From Tricholomella constricta (Eukaryota > Basidiomycota > Agaricomycetes > Agaricales > Lyophyllaceae): 64,000 nt of DNA. The first letter of the stretch is position 1, and each line of letters starts with the position of its first letter. Location: NCBI GenBank assembly GCA_013368375.1, contig JAACJP010000022.1, forward strand, positions 248,001 to 312,000, in the 5' to 3' direction. A program made the position numbers and the translations under genes. The notes beneath the pieces were generated by a model that made no database searches, was not told where the DNA came from, and saw only the letters and a list, made by a program, of their open reading frames with translations. This document shows, piece after piece, positions 37,631-49,599 of this stretch.

Positions 37631-39578
37631 AGAACAGAAGAAGAGAAGTGGTCCCAACGAGGAGCAAGTCGTCAGAGGTTATGGTGTGAAGGCAGGAAGC
37701 CGAGGAAGCCTTCGCGTTCAACGTTCGGGACGAACGGTCCGGTCTTCAGCTCATTGTGACAATGACTGGAGCACTTTGCAGCTATGCTCAGCCATCTTCC
37801 GTCAACACAATTCGTGTTGTTGTTCTGAAGCGGAGGGAATATGTTGATCTATCATACTGGATAGATGGATGGCGAAAAAGCACCTCCTGGATTGAAGAGA
37901 TGTGACCACATCCAAAATACACACAAAAGTTCTCAGGGTTCCCCTGTTCTTCCATCGTCTACTTCCCAAAGTATCATCCGGTTCTCATCACTTCCTATCC
38001 CAGCTACAGAACAGTCTTTTCCATCATGAACCTCGCGACAAGTATGAGTATGAGAATATCATATCTCCATCCACACCTTCACGTCAGGATTCGTCATCCC
38101 AGCCTCAGGAACATATGAAGGATTTCTAGATGTATCTTCAACGTGCAGTGTCCTTGAACAGATCCACAAGATTTGTACTCAAAGTACTTCGAGGCTCCCC
38201 TATTCACTTTGCATACCGGACCTTTGGCGTATATCCGGGCTGCTGCTCGAAAACCTTACCTCGGAGCTTGCGTGGCTGCAATACGACTGACCATGCGTGT
38301 CTGACAGTTGACATGGCCTGTACTGCAGGGTGGCCTCGAACATCCCGCTCAAATTCCACTTCCTGGACCCTCGACAACAGGCATTGGCTAACGCATCACA
38401 ACATGGTCTTGAATGGGGCTAAAGACGGAAGACAAGCTCGAACAACGAAAGTCTTCCAAGCAAGCTTAGCACTCTATCGGTCTTCAGTTATCTTTGGGCG
38501 GATCTTTATCTCTGTGATGTTAATTCTCTCCTGTGGATCTTTCATATTGCATATAGATAGTCTGCGCCAGCACTCAACCTCCACTCTCGAGCTCCAGCGA
38601 CGGTCAATCTCCTCCAGTGGAACAATTACTTTCAGGTGCCCCAGCCCCGAAGGCATATCGGACCTTTAAAGCATATTTCCCGCATGCCAACCAGGACGTT
38701 GGAATTATTTTCCTCCGTATAGCGGACAATTGCAAAGGTGGCGGCCAACGCGTTGACCTTTTTCATCAAGTGAGCATTCGTCGCACCCTCTGGGATATGG
38801 ATATTCAGAGGAGATAGCTCCTACTTGTAAGTATGTGGTCTTCTCCTACAGTCAACTAATACATGATTGTACGGATAGTATCTGGAAGCCCGATAATTCC
38901 AGCGGATGGAATTATTTAGTACATATTGGTTGGCCGCCGGGATATGACAACCCGTCGGTACTCGAGATGTGAAACCAGAAGATGGTTCCTCTCAAGCCGG
39001 TTCTTCACAGCTTGAGCCAGGCTACACATTGCCGTGGTTCATTTGAAACAACCAGTAGCTCAGTGGCAATTGATCTTCTTACTTTCACTTTCGATGGTTG
39101 CTTTCTATACTGCAACCGCCTGCTTTGACGAGCGGGAGACTCGGAAAGTCTCCTGCGAACATGTGGGGATCCCCTCATGTTTCCAAGGGTCTCTCACTTC
39201 TGCTTTGAATCTGATCTGGAAGAGTGTGGAGGCGAAAATAAACCTTGAAACCGGAAGTAAACTATTATATACGTAGACACGACGACCATCACCAATTAAG
39301 TAGAAATGCAACGGTCAATATTTCGACGCCGGAGATAGGCCTACAGCTTGGATGAACAGGATTGACTGGCGTTTGAAATCGGGGCACACTGATTCAACGC
39401 GGCTGCGACTGGAATGAGTCTGCGGCATGGTAAAAGTTACAACGTCGTAGCGGACCTTTATTTTTTCCAATGATCCTTTCTGATTTTGATACAAAAATAA
39501 CTTGATACAGGCAACTTGAATAAATGAATAATGAAAGAATAAGTCAAACGAATGTGTTGGGTCTTGGTACAGTATATG
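37631..39578. other. Gene-poor region with possible decayed + strand gene
   Basis: Nearly 2 kb. From about 38070 to 38960 one + frame shows protein-like but interrupted segments: SGTYEGFLDVSSTCSVLEQI, LLLENLTSELAWLQYD, HFLDPRQQALANASQHGLEW, ATVNLLQWNNYFQVPQPRR, and in other frames WNYLVHIGWPPGYDNPSVLEM. Several stops lie inside and only some can be removed by GT-AG introns. I could not name a family. A second + frame at 39034-39276 starts with a hydrophobic stretch and is probably chance. The 5' part (37631-37900) is the GH35 promoter. Confidence 0.35.
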
Positions 39579-41574
39579 TCAGTCGTTATCCGCAGAGACA
39601 GGGAAGAATGGCTCACTTTCCAGATTGAGCGAATGTGTTGAGAGGAAAGTCTTGCTCAGCGAAGCCATTCTGTTACGGGAGCGTGTAAGCTTACGATCGG
39701 TGTCCTGACAGAGTCGGTCACCACAGACCTTTCCCGAGTCCCAGCCTCCAAGCTCATTAGGTCCCATACTAGGTAGGCGAGTTCCGAGGTGGAACATATT
39801 TGTGCTGGTATCTTGTTTGTTGGTAGTGCCGCCTTGACGATCTGTCCCTCTCCCGCGGATCGTACGGCGAGTGTTGAGCCTGATGAAGTGATTAACGTCA
39901 ATATCCGATCATTAAAGAGGGGTGGGTGCCTCACGTTGCCATGTATGAGATCGCGTACACTGATTTGTTCTGTGTCAGGCAACACAACTATGAGATACAA
40001 ATTTGGAAAGCTTACATTTGCTCAAAATAAAATAGGTCGCAACGAAATACAAATTGTCTTTTGAATGAAGGTTATACTTGAAGTCAAGACAACGAGGTCA
40101 GCTGGTGCAAAGCTGATGATACAGGGACTTACGAGAATTAGGGTAGTTAGGCTGACGGCGCTGTGTGGAGAGGCCTGCATAAGAATGATCCTGGCGTCAA
40201 TAGAAATAGATGGGAATTCACCTGGTCAGAGCGCCCGTATTGATGGCGTATCTACATAGAGAATTGACAAGAGAGTCCGAACTGGAAGGAGCAATCAGAT
40301 AGAAATAATGGATAGTAGCAAATATACGTACCTATGAAATCCTGTGCGCAGACGATTCAAGAAGAAACAGAGGGCGACGGCGGTAACGATGTCCGTGATA
40401 ACCCCCGCAGTCAATGATATAGTGCCAAGAGTCTGGAAAAATCACGGCGATGAGCTGTAGATCAGTGAAATATCAGAATCTACGAACTTGCAACTCATGG
40501 ACAGAGAAGACACTCGGTAGTTCGAATCTGTAGTATGACCATGAGCATCGTGAAATCCAAATAGTAGTCACCTTTGCTTACGCTTTAACGGTGAAAGCTG
40601 TCCGGCAAAGTGCGTTGAGGGGAAATGTACGAAACGAAAGAGGCAGTAAGAACACACCTATGGCAAGAGCTAAGGGGATGGTCTACGGTGTGAGTAGCCG
40701 AAAATCCTTTGCAGCCCGCGTTGCTTACCCAGTTGTCCGAAAGTAAGGAACATCTAATCACACAGGTCAGTTTGGTATCGACTTTTACCTCTGAATGCAC
40801 TCACGATAACACCAGTAATATAATAATTTCTTTCACTGACTATAATTTTGAGTTAGATTTGGAGGTCTCTCCATGAAAGGCAAAACTCACATCTCCAGAC
40901 GCGGAGGCCAAAGGAGCTACAGATATAAGATCAGATCAGAATGAACGGTGATTAGGTGATGATGAACCAACGCTTTCACGATCGCTCCTACGATGGCCTG
41001 CCCAATCGAAGAGACATTGAGCGCTGATATGCAATAGAAGCGCCGCCTTACTTACCCCGACAGTGAGTTGAAGCTATGTCGAACGAATGAGCATGAATTG
41101 GTAGTCATACTTCTTCAAGGACGCACAATCAATGACCTGGAAACCTGGATTAGCAAGCCAACGCTCTACGGAACACCAAAACACGTACCATGTAACCGTT
41201 GCATTAAGCAAACTCTGCGGTTTGGCAAAATTCGTGATACTGTAGTGATACACTAAATGACCGATGAATGTCTGGTCGGCGGTTTCCAGAAGTCTACGTT
41301 GAGATGTGTATGATGATTGGGTTTGATCATCATCGAAAGACATGCGACTCTTACAATATCGCAAGGACCTAAAGAGGGTTGAGGAATCAGCAGATCCATG
41401 AAGCCTGGAATGACTCACGGTAATCTTGAAATGTGGCCTGTCCTGAGGGTATCGCCAGAAATATGAAAAGACCTGTGTAACCAGCACTCCATACACGCAG
41501 CACGCGACTGCAAACCCCACGAAAATGGCACCCAACGTGCTATCGACGCTCAACGATGGTCGCGTGGCCGACAT
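39579..41574 (-). CDS. DUF6534-type multi-pass membrane protein (copy 1)
   Basis: Agaricomycete-specific membrane protein family of unknown role, about seven spans. Starts MSATRPSLSVDSTLGAIF at 41574. Exon 1 (41574-41419) ends FWRYPQDRPHFKIT. It is then cut into very small exons: 14 nt (41368-41355, V-L-A-I-L), 105 nt (LLETADQTFIGHLVYHYSIT), 10 nt (41136-41127), 18 nt (41073-41056, LQLTVG), 26 nt (40997-40972, AIVGAIVKA), 26 nt (FGLRVWR) and 35 nt (SERNYYITGVI). Late exons read DNLYFVATYFILSKLYAI and YMATLNTRRTIRGRGTDRQ, followed by a soluble Ser/Arg-rich tail. All introns are about 50 nt with GT-AG ends. The copy downstream on the same strand (42151-44099) has the same pattern. Some middle exons were not resolved. 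Confidence 0.82.
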
Positions 41575-42150
41575 TCGAGCCTTGAAATTTGGTAGGGTGG
41601 GAACGTGGAGGGAAAGAAAAACGAGACCGGCCGTTTACTGTCCTCCTTGATAAAATGATAGAACCCGCGATCCCCAGAAAGCAGTGTAAAAAAGTCAAAG
41701 CACTGGTTGCCCTGAACCGATTTGAATGAGCGAAGGCCTTGTTTTTTGCGCCGGCTCGATTAGCTCGGCGCCACGCCAGAGATCAAGAGGACCATGCGGT
41801 GTCTATGGGAAACATGGGTGCGTTTCGCAGCTTTCCGTTGATCTAATCAAGACACAGAAGAGAATCGTGATGTTCTCGCATGGAGACAGATGGAGACCGA
41901 GAGAAATTTGAAAGAGCGCGCCGACGAGCCGAATTAGGCGAAACTCCATATGCATGTCTCCAAGGGAGGACGATCCTCAGGCTGGACCTGACCGGCCTCC
42001 CCTGCAGAGGTATCACTCAGAAAACAGAGTCTTCGAGGCTTGAGTGATATTTGACATTTAAAGTGCTACAATATACGTGGATTACGTGGGGTATTAAAAA
42101 ACGAATGGAGGCGTCAACACTTCTGTGTTGCGTTAAGGGGGGAATCTGGA
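41575..42150. other. Spacer between the two DUF6534 genes
   Basis: 576 bp: promoter of copy 1 and 3' end of copy 2. One + frame at 41726-41911 has no protein character. Confidence 0.4.
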
Positions 42151-44099
42151 CTATATAAAGGTCCCGTTCTCATAGGGACCTGGCCATCCGATCTCACGGA
42201 GACGTCGTGAAGCACTCCGATCTCTATGCTCTTGAACCCGGAAAATACTGTCAGGCGAGAAAGATGAAATGGAAAGGAAGCTCACCTTGACCTGTGACTG
42301 CTCGGAGCGCGCCACTGGACGTGCAGCGTCAGATGTAGGATTCACGTCCACCATGTAGATATCATTGGCTCGTGTGTGAACAATTCTGCTCGACCCTCCT
42401 TCGCGGTCCGTGCCTCGCCCTCTAATGACCTTTCGCGTATTCAGTGTACATAGGAAGGAGATTGCGTACACTGCCGAGAGAGTTCAGTCAAAAAATTTCT
42501 CAGACTAGTGAACCGACGTCATAAAACTTACGCTTCGCAAGGATAAAATAGAAGGTCATGAAATAGAAATCCGTGGGCCTGAGATAGAACTGATGCTGTA
42601 CGTTAGGCATGGAGAATAGGTGTCATGGGAAGTCCCTCACCAGTAGGAGTACCGTCAAGCTGAATGCACTGCAAAAGCACAAAAAAAGTCAACTGAGCAC
42701 GGGTGGCAACGAAAGAATTCTGTTGACCTAGTGAGAAAGCCTGTATTGATGGCATATACTGTTAACATATTTATCAGAGAATCCGAACTGACCATCCACG
42801 TCAGAAAAAGATGAGCACATTAGAACGAAGGATTGAATACGTTTTGAATCCGGTTCTCATCCGCCTCATGAAGAATGAGAGCGCGGCTGCGGTGGCGACA
42901 TCTGTGAGGACACCGAAACTGAGCCCAAGAGCAGCGAAGGACTAAGAGATCTGACAGTGAACACCATGTATCTCGAATTCAAAATGTTGCTTACCTTGAG
43001 CTTCGCGGCAAAAGAAAATTTGTTCATCTGAAAACTAGTCTTGTTCACTTTAAGGTGCAAGAAAATATTGGGCAGCGACTCACGATTTGACGACATAGAC
43101 TACGCCGCGCCAAAATCAGTCATCAAGGTTCACCAAACAAAAATAAGAAGTTACGTATTGCGAGACCTTCGCAAAATTCAATATTATTGTTGAACATCGA
43201 TGCCACTGTACCACCCACCAAATTGCGCAAGAATCATGATGCCCTAAGGACAAGTTTAGCCAGCGGATTGACAACGGGATGAAACCTTACGATAGTTCCA
43301 GTCACGTAGATATTCTTGTTGCTGACTGCATGGTGGTCAGTTCATAGCAATGATGGGTCTTATGATTAAACATACATCTCCAAACTCGCATCGCGTAAAC
43401 GCTATGAGAAAGAGTTAATGGGGGATATTTCTGACTTGAAAACACTCACGCTTTTACGATGATACCCACTATGGCCTAAGTTGACTTGAGTAACCGATGT
43501 TTTATTTCAAATCAAGAGGAAAACGTACCCCCAGAGCTACTTCCAACTTTGGGGAGTTTCGGCGCGTAAGTTCAAGTTGGAGAGGCGACTTGATTCGTAA
43601 CATTTACCAGTAAAGACCTGCATATAATATCATCATCAAGATAACGCGAACCAGCCCGTGAACATTACATACCAGACAATTTCACCCTCGACGAGTACCA
43701 CGTAATTTCCAAAGTTCCTGTAAAAGCACCACAGGTGAAGGCCAGAATGCTACGTCCGCATTTGAGAACGTACGTGACCGTATAATGATACACACAATGA
43801 ATGACGAGAATTTGATCAATGATTTCGAGACACCTGGATACGTATGTGGTTAAAATGAGCACCGACAAAACACATGTCATTACTCACAATATTGCCCCAA
43901 CCTAGACCTTCCAAGTAAGCAAAGGTTGGACACATCACCAAGACGAAGAATAACCCACAATAATCTTATAGAACGGGCGATCGGCGGGGTATCTTCGAAA
44001 ATACAGAAAGACCTGGGTGGTAAGTATACCAAATACAATACAAGAGACGCTGAGTCCGACAGAAGCCGCTCCGAGGGTACTGTGAAGGGACGGGGCCAT
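42151..44099 (-). CDS. DUF6534-type multi-pass membrane protein (copy 2)
   Basis: Tandem paralog of 39579-41574. The ATG is at 44099 (MAPSLHSTLGAASVGLSVSC). Exon 1 (44099-43959) ends YFRRYPADRPFYKII. Next come a 14-nt exon (43901-43888), one of about 135 nt (CLEIIDQILVIHCVYHYTVT), then 10 nt (43627-43618), 18 nt (43546-43529), 26 nt (43475-43450, AIVGIIVKA), 26 nt (AMRVWR) and 35 nt (SNKNIYVTGTI). Towards the C-terminus it reads ISFLCTLNTRKVIRGRGTDR, matching copy 1, and then a soluble tail. Stop is at 42151 if the last frame is unspliced; a possible intron near 42250-42290 would change the last 30 residues. The role of the family is not known; membrane location follows from the hydrophobic segments. 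Confidence 0.8.
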
Positions 44100-46168
44100 G
44101 TGAGGAAGGAAGAGGGATGACGACGGTGCAGCTCAACAAAGCATCTCCTATATGAGTCCGGCAAAACCTTACTCGATCTCCCCGATCATCTCTTCGGTAA
44201 AAGTAAAATTTGTCCACGACATAACCAACGGCGCCGTGAAGTAAGGGGGCAGCTCTGGGCGGCTACTAGCAGCTCGCCATCCAGGAAATTTCCACATAGG
44301 GTTGGTCACGATACTCGTGCCTGGTCGTCGTTGACAATGAATGAGCATGTTGCGACTGCGAATTGTGTCACACGACGTACCTTAAAGCTACTACCCATCT
44401 TAACTACCCCATGGGGCCCTCAACTCACAAGGTCTAACGCAAGAATTACTATCATGGCATTAACATGTGTTTGTAGACGATTCTTGGCGGCAATACGCTC
44501 AGGTTCTGACAAGCGAGGGAGGGGCGGAAGGGCGCGGGGTTGCGTGGGGTAGATCATTCCAATCGGCGAGGGTCCTCGAATGCGACATCCGAAGGCGCAC
44601 ATGGCGCAAGGCAAGGTTCTACCGCAACATGGCAGTACAACTACGTTAAGTCACCGACGCTATGCGAGGAGTTGGGCGAATAAGTTGTCAGGTGAGAGGA
44701 TTGATTTTTTTTGTAAGGAATCCCAAACGCATATACTTTAAACCGAGGAGGCCTCTATGGATCGGGTCGAGGGGTAAAAAACGGCTTTTTAGTTTTTACC
44801 TATCAAAAAGTGAGATGGTATCAGGGGTACGATAATGAAATAACAAATACATCCACGAAACAGTGATCGTGGACTGAATGCACATAGGGGGTAAAGTTTG
44901 GTTGAATCCGTGGTGAGTCATAGTTCGATAGCTTTACAATAACACCCGGAGGACGGAAATTCGGAAGATAGATAGCTCTCTGAGGATGGCAACGAGCTCC
45001 GAGTACTTGCCAGAGCACGTTACCGAGGTTCGTGATTTTTGTCGTGCCTCTTAGGACACTTTTGGGATAAGCATCGCCGTGTCAGAGCATACGTATGACC
45101 AACCTATGACCGCAAAATTCCTGGACTTCGCGAGTGTCACCCATGCGCACTGAGACGGCGGTTTATTTTTGAAGTCCAGGAGAAGATACGGCAAAGGCAG
45201 AACCCGGAGAAAACATAATTCACATGTTTTTGTCAGTCGAGCTAGAAGCTCAGCCCGGCCCCCCCAAGGTCGTGGCGAACAGATAAGAAATTTTGTAACA
45301 TTCAGCATGTCAAACCCAAGGAACAGAGTTAAACAAATGAGTAAAGTTGGAAAAAGCTCAGCCTGAATTCCGAGTATGTACGTACTTAGATCAGCTGGAA
45401 AGCGAGCTGCCGCCAATCTGATAAGCACGAGGGTGCGCCAAGTTATGAAGGAACCACGGAGACGCTTCAACCCTTGAATGTGCGCTGAGTACCTCAAAGA
45501 GCTCAGCATCGTGGTGTTAAAGAGTTAGAAGAGCCCACTGCCGCCTTTCGGAATACCCCGTGGTAGTACCAATACTACTGGCAAACGTCCGGCCCGCCAT
45601 CAGTCTCCCTCCAATTCTAACACTGATCATGACAGAACCTGGCTTGATGTCAACCTCTGCAATGCTCGACATCCCCATCACAAGACTCAAACTTCTCTCC
45701 GTTGATCCATACATCGTCGAGTTTCGAGAAACTTGCGTCAATAGTCCGACATTTCTTTCTGAATAATATAAACTCCTATAAAAACAAGTGACAGCACTGG
45801 GCCAGATCTGGACTACGCCTCTTCGAATCTGCTGCGCAGCGACTCTCAGCTTTAGCAGATCCACATGTTTCGCAGATTGTACCATTTCCTGGCTGGCCCT
45901 GGCACTCACTTCCCTTGTGTACTTTGATGCCCAAAATCCATGGGCAGGACCAATACCGACGAGCGGCCCGGGTGTACTCCAAAGCCCGCGCCGGTTATCC
46001 ACAATGAGCTTGAGAACATGCTTGCACTCGACGCAGAAAGGACTCAGTGATATTGCACTCAATCTTCGCACCTTCTGGTCTCCGTGAAATTTCCGTCTCA
46101 CCTCGTTTAAAAGCCTATGCAGCACTCAAGCCATCGGCGGCCGATTTCTCCACTTTTGCGTTGAAACT
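44100..46168. other. Gene-poor region of 2 kb
   Basis: No gene I can support. Two minus-strand open frames lie end to end, 45517-46125 (202 codons) and 45051-45509 (152 codons), but neither has a recognised motif and both composition and flanks look unlike the real genes here. A + frame at 45788-46087 overlaps the first and is equally unconvincing. The region may contain an eroded gene. The last 100 bp is the pectinesterase promoter. Confidence 0.4.
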
Positions 46169-47412
46169 ATGAAATTTCTCGTGGTGTCTTTGGCTGTTGC
46201 GCTGTCGTTCTGCCAGGCAGTCCTCGCTGCCTCTGGAACATCCCCACCATCGGGTGCTATTGTCGTTCGCGCGGGAACGACCTCTTCTGGGGAATACAAG
46301 ACAGTGGCATCAGCCGTCGCTGCGCTGCCCAACGACAGCTCATCGAGGTCAATCTTCATCTATCCCGGCACGTACAACGAGCAGGTCTACATAACCCGCT
46401 CGGGCCCTCTCACAGCGAGTCATCTTCCCACCCCCAACCTTATCCTTTGAGTTAACGTACTCCTTCTACACAAAGATCTACGGCTACACAACAGACACCC
46501 TGAGCTACTCCGCGAATCAAGTGACCATCCAAGCCGGCGTCCCCGCGAGCCAGACGGGCTCCAACGATGCCAGCGGCACAGTCCGCATTCACAAGAACGA
46601 CTTCAAAATGTACAATGTCAACGTCAAGAACACGTACGGGCCCGGGACGCAGGCCGTCGCGCTCAGCCAGTACGGTTCCCGCGTCGGCCTCTACGCCTGC
46701 GGGTTCTACGGCTATCAGGACACCCTGTACGCTAACGAAGGCACCCAAGTTTACCTGAAGGGTTATATCCAGGTACGTAAACAAGTTTCATCATACGGCC
46801 TATGGACGCATCTGAGTGGACGTGTTTCAGGGCGCGACCGACTTCATCTTTGGCCGAAGAGGATCCGCTTTCTTTGGCGGCAACACCATCGGCATATCCG
46901 GCCCCGGTTGGGTCACTGCAAGCGGACGCGAATCTAATGATGCCGGCAGCTGTGAGTTCCTCCTTGTGATCTGGGCGCAATATCCCTGCTGGAACATATC
47001 ACCTGTCTAGACGTTTTCGACAACAACAAGATCGTTCTCGCCTTCGGCGCCGCATCGGGCACCGACGGCAAAGTCTATTTCGGGCGTCCATGGGGTGGTG
47101 CGTTTCTCTCTGTGTTTCTCACCCACACATGCTCATGTTCCCCTTCCTGTTTCAGCATATGCCAAGGTCATCTTCAAGAACACCGTTGTGACTGCGCCGT
47201 TCAACAAAGCCCTGTGGTCCGTGTGGAACAGCGGCGATGAACGCACCAGCAACGTCCTCTTTGCCGAGTACAACAGCTCCGGCAGTGGTGTCAGCGGTGC
47301 TAGCCGCCCCGGCTTTGCTACGGTGTTGACGGCGAGCCAAGCTGCGGCGTACAGCATCTCCAGTGCTGTTGGCAGTGATTATGCCAGCTGGGTGGATGCA
47401 TCGTATCTGTAA
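46169..47412 (+). CDS. Pectin methylesterase, family CE8
   Basis: Secreted enzyme that removes methyl groups from homogalacturonan, opening pectin to depolymerases. Five exons, 46169-46414, 46476-46772, 46831-46951, 47011-47097 and 47156-47412, give 335 residues. Signal peptide MKFLVVSLAVALSFCQAVLA. The right-handed beta-helix motifs are present: IFIYPGTYNEQVYI, SGPLTIYGYT, ALSQYGSRVGLYACGFYGYQ with QDTLYA (catalytic Gln), GATDFIFGR (both catalytic Asp in this region) and YFGRPWGG (substrate-binding Arg and Trp). The first intron (46415-46475) has a GC donor; no GT donor nearby restores SGPLTIYGYT. There is no pro-region or inhibitor domain, as usual in fungi. Confidence 0.95.
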
Positions 47413-47691
47413 TCTTGTAAATATGTCATTTCGTACGAGAAGTTACTCAAATGCTGGCATGTAATTTTTGTCGTTAAAAGCTGTAAGGGTGCCGAAGAAA
47501 AAAACCAACTGTTGTAAAAGTACACAGATAAATTACAGATGGAACAACAGAAGCCTGATAATGGATACAAGGTCTGTAACGCTCGACGCTCGAAATCATC
47601 AGGAAATCAATATGCCCGGAACCCCTCAAGTCACAAAGCACAGCGGAAGCGCCGAAAAATGAAAGAGCAAGCTTTTATTTCTTCTGGTCTT

Positions 47692-49464
47692 TCATTTCTT
47701 CGTCTTCGCTTTTTTACCCGCACTCGTTTCCGCCTTGCTATCGCCCTACCGCCACGTAGTCAGTACACATCCAGTACCATCACATAAAACACGACGCAAA
47801 GCCAAAAGGAAAACCCACCTTGCGCTTCGTTCCCTTCGCCTTCGCATCAGGCTTGAGTTTAAGCTTCCCCTTCGCGTCTTTAGCACCACTAGGTTCCTTC
47901 GGTTTCACCGTGAAGAACCCGTCGAGACGCCCTTGTTGCTTACTATTCAGGTGTTTCTGTAGTTTGTCCGCGCCCTTGCGCACGCGCTCCTCGCTACACG
48001 AGCCAAGTAAGCCTTGTCAACCCACGAATGCATGCACAACTCAACGACAAAGAACGCCAGTGTCGTCAAGACTCACTTAAAGCCCTTCTCCGTCACCAAG
48101 AACTGCACAAGGCCCTCCACATCCGGGTCCTTCCACTCCAGCTCGACCTCGTCCGCAGGTAGCACATCAGGCTTCATGAAAATTTCCTTCGCCTCCTCCC
48201 ACGGCCATTCCTCCGGGATCGACACGCCGCCCTTTCCCTTCCCCTTGCCTTTCTTCTTGGGCTTGGGTTTAGGCTTCGGCGCGGCCTCTTGCTCTTCGTC
48301 GTCATCCTCATTGTCTGGCCGCTCGATGTCCGACGTCGGTGCTGGCTCGTCTTCCGATTCGACTTCCGGCTGCGCTGCCGCAGCTTTCTCTGCCGCTCTA
48401 GTTTTTTCTCCTCAGTCCCCGATAGAAGAAAATGCAAGGGAGAGGAAAGCGCACTTTTCTCGAAGGTGTTCGACGACGCCTTTGAGCCCCTTGTATTCCC
48501 TAATCAATTTCAGCGCGGTCTTTGGCCCCACGCCTTTTATGGGCTCGAGGTAGTCACATCCAAGCAGTAGGCACAGGTCGACGAACTTCGGAATGTTCCT
48601 CGTTAATTGGACCAATATGAGCGGGCTGTAAGAAGTACCTGGCTCATGGACATATCGAGACCATCGAGGGCGGCCTGGAGGTTGATTTCGCTAATGGGCT
48701 GCTTTTTGGCTTCGGAAAAGGTGAGGTGGCGGAAAAGGATTGGGGTGGAGAAGGTGAGGGTGTCCATATCTTCAGAGCCAGCGGCGTAGACCTACAATTT
48801 GATTGGAAAGGTTGAAGCAAGCAGGATAAGGATAAGACCCACCTTGCCACCCCGAGCGAGCTCTGCGCACTGAGCCTCTGCTTCTGAAGGAGCCTAAGTC
48901 ACAAAGTGAGTTTAGAGGCGGTGATGAGGGCAAAGATACGCACGACAACGACTGGAATACCCATGAGTTTGAGAAGTCGCCGACACTCCTCGTTATGCTC
49001 TCGCGTGACCTTGACCGTCCGACGCGAAAATTTATCCATCTCCTCCACAGTTCCAATCTCTTTTGCCTCCTCATTATCTTCCTTCGCCTCTGCACGCTTT
49101 TCGAAACGTTTTGACAACTGAAAGACGCGTCATTTCGCACTGGGCCCACGAAAAATTCCAAGATAGAACATACCACACCCTTCTTCAACTCTGGCGGTTT
49201 TCCGTCGAAAACATAAGCCGGCTTGATGCCGTTTTCGACGATACGGATAGTGCGGTAGAAGAAGCCCATGAGATGACTTGTCGTTTCTCCCGCGTCGTTA
49301 GTGAGCATCTCGCCGTCCTTTTGGCGCACCGCAATCAAGAACTGGTATATTGACATGGAGGCGTCGATGGCGACCTTGCGGCCGAAGAGAGTCTTGATAT
49401 CATGCTCCTTAATCGCTGCCGGAGCCAGCTCTGAGATGAGCCCAGTTAAACCCTTGATACCCAT
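47692..49464 (-). CDS. FEN1: Flap endonuclease 1
   Basis: Structure-specific nuclease that removes 5' flaps in Okazaki-fragment maturation and long-patch base excision repair (yeast Rad27). Start 49464 ([18 protein letters not shown]). Metal-binding acids are all seen: [46 protein letters not shown], and [19 protein letters not shown], the last being the helix-hairpin-helix DNA clamp. A PCNA-binding box QGRLDGFF is followed by a Lys-rich nuclear signal (KGTKRK, KKAKTKK) at the end. An acidic and Lys-rich insert ([17 protein letters not shown] and [16 protein letters not shown]) before the C-terminus is longer than in yeast. About eight exons. Divergent from NOP12, with 135 bp between the ATGs. 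Confidence 0.95.
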
Positions 49465-49599
49465 GGTTGAAGGAGAGAGCAAGTCCAGGTCGCGAGGAGC
49501 GTGCCACGACGTCACGGTCTCGGTTGTGCGGCGTGACCGATCGTGACTCGTATACTTTTTTGTACTTCATTGTCACCGCATCGCCCAAGGACGTCTGCG
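49465..49599. promoter_or_regulatory. Divergent promoter of FEN1 and NOP12
   Basis: Only 135 bp separate the two start codons, so the pair must share regulatory sequence. No TATA box seen. Contains TCACGGTCTCGG and GACCGATCGTGACTCG, loosely symmetric. Confidence 0.6.
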
